From SZUA-430 sp034440355 (GTDB lineage: Bacteria > Pseudomonadota > Alphaproteobacteria > Micropepsales > Micropepsaceae): a DNA stretch of 41,924 bases. Within the stretch, counting starts at the first letter, position 1; every line of letters begins with the position of its first letter. Positions 40,154 through 41,924 of the stretch are shown piece by piece. The notes under the pieces were generated by a model. It saw only the letters and a program-made list of their open reading frames with translations. It was not told the DNA's origin and did no database searches. The DNA lies in NCBI GenBank assembly GCA_034440355.1, contig JAWXBY010000030.1, positions 1 through 41,924 of the forward strand, read 5' to 3'. The position numbers and the translations under genes are program-made.

Positions 40154-40930
40154 TCAGCGACCGTAGCTAGTGGGTCGCCAGTCGTTGCGCCTGCCGTCGC
40201 GCCAACCGCGGCGATTGCGATCGCGGTCGCGGTAACGGCTCATGTGATAGTAAGACTGACGGCGGTTTTGCTGATACCAGCGACGCTCGTCGTCGTTGCG
40301 CCAGCGGTGCCAGCGGCGACCGTTGTCGTAGTAGCCGTCGGAATAAGCAAGCACGACGTTGCCGAGCGAAATGGCGAAGTCTACGTCGCCGCCGCCGCGC
40401 CAGTCAGCGCGTCTGCCGTCGCGCCAATCGCGGCGGAAGTTGTCGCGATCGTCGTAGCGGCCCATCTGGAAGTAGGTCGGGCCGCGGTTCTGGCGGTACC
40501 AGTCGCGCTCTGCGTCGTTGCGCCAATCGTGCCAGCGGCGGCCGTTGTCGTAGTAGCCGTCTTCGTAGGCGAACACGACGTCGCCCAGCACGATGGAGAA
40601 GTCTGCCCGGCCGTCGTTGCGCCAGTCACCGCGGCGGCCTTCACGCCAATCGCGGCGGAAGTCGTCGCGGTCGTCGTCGCGGTTCATGCGGTAGTAGGTG
40701 TCGCGGTTGTTCTGTTCATACCAGGCGCGTTCGTCGTCGTCGCGCCATTGGTGCCAACGGCGGTCGCTGTCGTAATAGCCGTCGTCGTAGCCGAACGCCG
40801 CGCCGCCAAACGTGACGGTGACGCCTATGTTGTCGCCTCTGTCACGTGCGAGCGCAGGCGCCGACACGGCGACCGTGCCGACCGCGCACAAGGCGCTGGC
40901 GGCAAGGAGGCTCAATGTGAATTTATTCAT
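40154..40930 (-). CDS. Exported protein of three 74-residue Arg/Asp/Trp/Tyr-rich repeats
   Basis: ATG 40930 gives a Sec signal (NKFTLSLLAASALCAVG, cleaved near ALA) and a 258-residue product. The mature part is three tandem repeats of exactly 74 residues, at about 36-107, 108-181 and 182-258. Each repeat has an FGYDDGYYD-type opening, RRWHxWRxDxER, WYxQNR, a YYxM core and an RRxWRxGRRxDWR closing. No characterised family recognised; a periplasmic or envelope role is inferred. The frame is open 13 codons further upstream. Confidence 0.78.
   Translation of the reverse strand: MNKFTLSLLAASALCAVGTVAVSAPALARDRGDNIGVTVTFGGAAFGYDDGYYDSDRRWHQWRDDDERAWYEQNNRDTYYRMNRDDDRDDFRRDWREGRRGDWRNDGRADFSIVLGDVVFAYEDGYYDNGRRWHDWRNDAERDWYRQNRGPTYFQMGRYDDRDNFRRDWRDGRRADWRGGGDVDFAISLGNVVLAYSDGYYDNGRRWHRWRNDDERRWYQQNRRQSYYHMSRYRDRDRNRRGWRDGRRNDWRPTSYGR
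40157..40825 (-). repeat. Three tandem 222-bp coding repeats
   Basis: DNA-level basis of the triplicated protein: the GYYD codons recur with a period of 222 bp (residues 51, 125 and 199). Repeats 2 and 3 are more alike to each other (DGYYDNGRRWH in both) than to repeat 1, suggesting two successive duplications. Confidence 0.85.
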
Positions 40931-41091
40931 TTTGGGGGAGTTTCCTTTGGTTACGTCCCTGTGGAACACGACCTGGCCCCGGTTCGTTGCGTGACGAACA
41001 CGTCAGCCCACGGAATAACGCCGACAATTGACTCTATTCGTCGCCAATGGGCGGCGGCACACGAAGACGTGTGCGCGGCGCTGGGAACTGT
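40931..41091. other. Gap between the triple-repeat gene and the AarF/UbiB gene
   Basis: A 161-bp gap carrying the promoter region of the minus-strand repeat protein. It contains two small inverted repeats, TGACG-AACA-CGTCA and its overlapping ACGAAC/GTTCGT, around 40983-41001. I see no gene. Confidence 0.4.
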
Positions 41092-41924
41092 TCATGCAAC
41101 CCCGGCCGCCTTCAGCGCCTGCGTCTGGCGCGCTGCGAGCGCGTCAGCGTCGAAGGCGGCGGTTAGGTCCTCGTACATCCGGTGCCAATTGAGTTTGGCG
41201 TCGAGGTGGATGAGGGCGGCGCCGACGCCGATGAGCGCGCGGGCGACGAAGACGAACTCGCGCGGCGGGCGGACCGCGCCGCCTTCGCGGAAGCGCTGCT
41301 TCATCGCCCAGATCTGCTCCACGCCGCCGGTGAGCGAGGTTGCGTCGCCGAGCGGGCGGACGCGATCCTCCAGCGTCGCGGCGAAGGCGAGCTTTGCCCA
41401 CACGTTCATCTTGTCGACGAAGTCGGCGGTCACATCGGTGAAGCCCCAGGCCGTGTAGGCCTTCGCGGCCAGGGCGTCGTCGTTGCGCGACAGGGCGCGG
41501 TGGAGATCGACGAGCCCTTGCACCACGCGCGCCGGGAAGATGCGCACGCAGCCGAAGTCCAAGAGGTTGATCCCGCCGTCGGCGCGGACGGTGTAGTTGC
41601 CGAAGTGGGCGTCGCCGTGCACGACGCCGAACTGGAAGAGCGGCACGAACCACGCGCGGTAGAGTGTTTTGGCGATGGCGTCCCGTTCCGCCTGCGGGCG
41701 CGCGAGCGCGTCGCGGAAGGGCGCGCCGTCGAGCCAGGTCATGGTGAGAAGCCTGCCCGTCGACAACGCCGCCATCGGCTCTGGCACCGCGATGCGGTCG
41801 TCGCCTTGGAACATGTGGCCGAACAGGCGCATGTGCGCAGCCTCGCGCACATAGTCGAGTTCTTCGCGGATGCGCTCTTCCACTTCGACGGAGATGTCGC
41901 GCGTGTCGAACTTGCGCTCGGCCA
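41092..41924 (-). CDS. AarF/ABC1/UbiB-family kinase-like protein (C-terminal part)
   Basis: Only the last ~277 residues lie in the window; the gene continues past the right edge, and the frame is open to it (ERKFDTRDISVEVEERI). The kinase-like core is clear: ELDYVREAAHMRLF, TMTWLDGAPF, the catalytic-loop equivalent GVVHGDAHFGNYTV and the metal-binding NLLDFGCVRIFP. Family members act on ubiquinone biosynthesis or lipid-related processes as atypical ATPases/kinases. The C-terminal region (PPREFVFVARALIGVGAALIHLD) matches the same family. Confidence 0.92.
   Translation of the reverse strand, partial: AERKFDTRDISVEVEERIREELDYVREAAHMRLFGHMFQGDDRIAVPEPMAALSTGRLLTMTWLDGAPFRDALARPQAERDAIAKTLYRAWFVPLFQFGVVHGDAHFGNYTVRADGGINLLDFGCVRIFPARVVQGLVDLHRALSRNDDALAAKAYTAWGFTDVTADFVDKMNVWAKLAFAATLEDRVRPLGDATSLTGGVEQIWAMKQRFREGGAVRPPREFVFVARALIGVGAALIHLDAKLNWHRMYEDLTAAFDADALAARQTQALKAAGVA

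Noticed and set aside
40963..40988. GGAAC-N17-CGTT, matching the general stress (EcfG-type) promoter of alphaproteobacteria, on the plus strand
   Set aside because: No plus-strand gene follows; the adjacent genes are both on the minus strand, so the match is probably chance.

Overview
The window is high-GC DNA packed with genes on both strands. It reads as the chromosome of an alphaproteobacterium. Support for this is the xseB-ispA-dxs order, E. coli-type FabI spacing, a TorF-type porin, CDF and PdxH proteins of proteobacterial type, and many GTG/TTG starts. I cannot place it to genus. I see no tRNA, rRNA, CRISPR array, phage genes, insertion-sequence transposase or plasmid functions. Most of the content is ordinary metabolism and cell-envelope genes.

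Layout. 1-2.3 kb: an MBL-fold hydrolase (cut by the left edge) and a DUF1499 membrane protein, divergent from a secreted CsgG-like/SH3 protein that ends in a clear intrinsic terminator. 2.3-8.6 kb: an acyl-CoA ligase, a class III aminotransferase, and an overlapping set pdxH, CDF metal exporter and a kinase/P-loop fusion. 8.7-14.7 kb: a Sel1-repeat lipoprotein, a DnaJ-class co-chaperone, a Cys/Met-type PLP enzyme, a TetR regulator with a perfect palindrome at its 5' end, a class V aminotransferase and a DUF1772 protein. 14.8-20.4 kb: DUF2237, a TolB-N/TPR membrane protein, fabI, a histidine phosphatase, aroC and a DUF5984 protein. 20.4-28 kb: an isoprenoid operon on the minus strand (xseB, ispA, dxs, an RlmD/TrmA-type RNA methyltransferase, a second SAM methyltransferase). 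It is flanked and interrupted by a family of inverted GC-rich repeats. 28-33.9 kb: an alpha/beta hydrolase, a cytochrome P450, a membrane protein, an SMP-30-like propeller, an amidohydrolase and a lipoprotein. 33.9-41.9 kb: two outer-membrane proteins, DUF1428, a 70-residue protein, DUF1877, a PH-like membrane protein, a zinc-type alcohol dehydrogenase relative, a Crp/Fnr regulator, a frameshifted receiver protein, a secreted protein made of three 74-residue repeats, and the C-terminal part of an AarF/UbiB kinase.

How genes fit together. dxs and ispA make the C5 precursor and the C15 prenyl chain; the AarF/UbiB-type kinase at the right edge belongs to a family often linked to ubiquinone. fabI, the acyl-CoA ligase and the alpha/beta hydrolase touch lipid metabolism. 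The rest looks like independent small transcription units.

The most unusual content is the repeat family: seven copies of a roughly 48-bp hairpin unit at four loci between 20.4 and 27.9 kb. Two loci share a related 49-bp centre, and one solo unit has become the start of the RNA methyltransferase reading frame. Other points of interest are two short homologous reading frames that look like GNAT acetyltransferase 5' ends, the triplicated secreted repeat protein, a P450 lacking the usual I-helix acid, and the frameshifted receiver gene.
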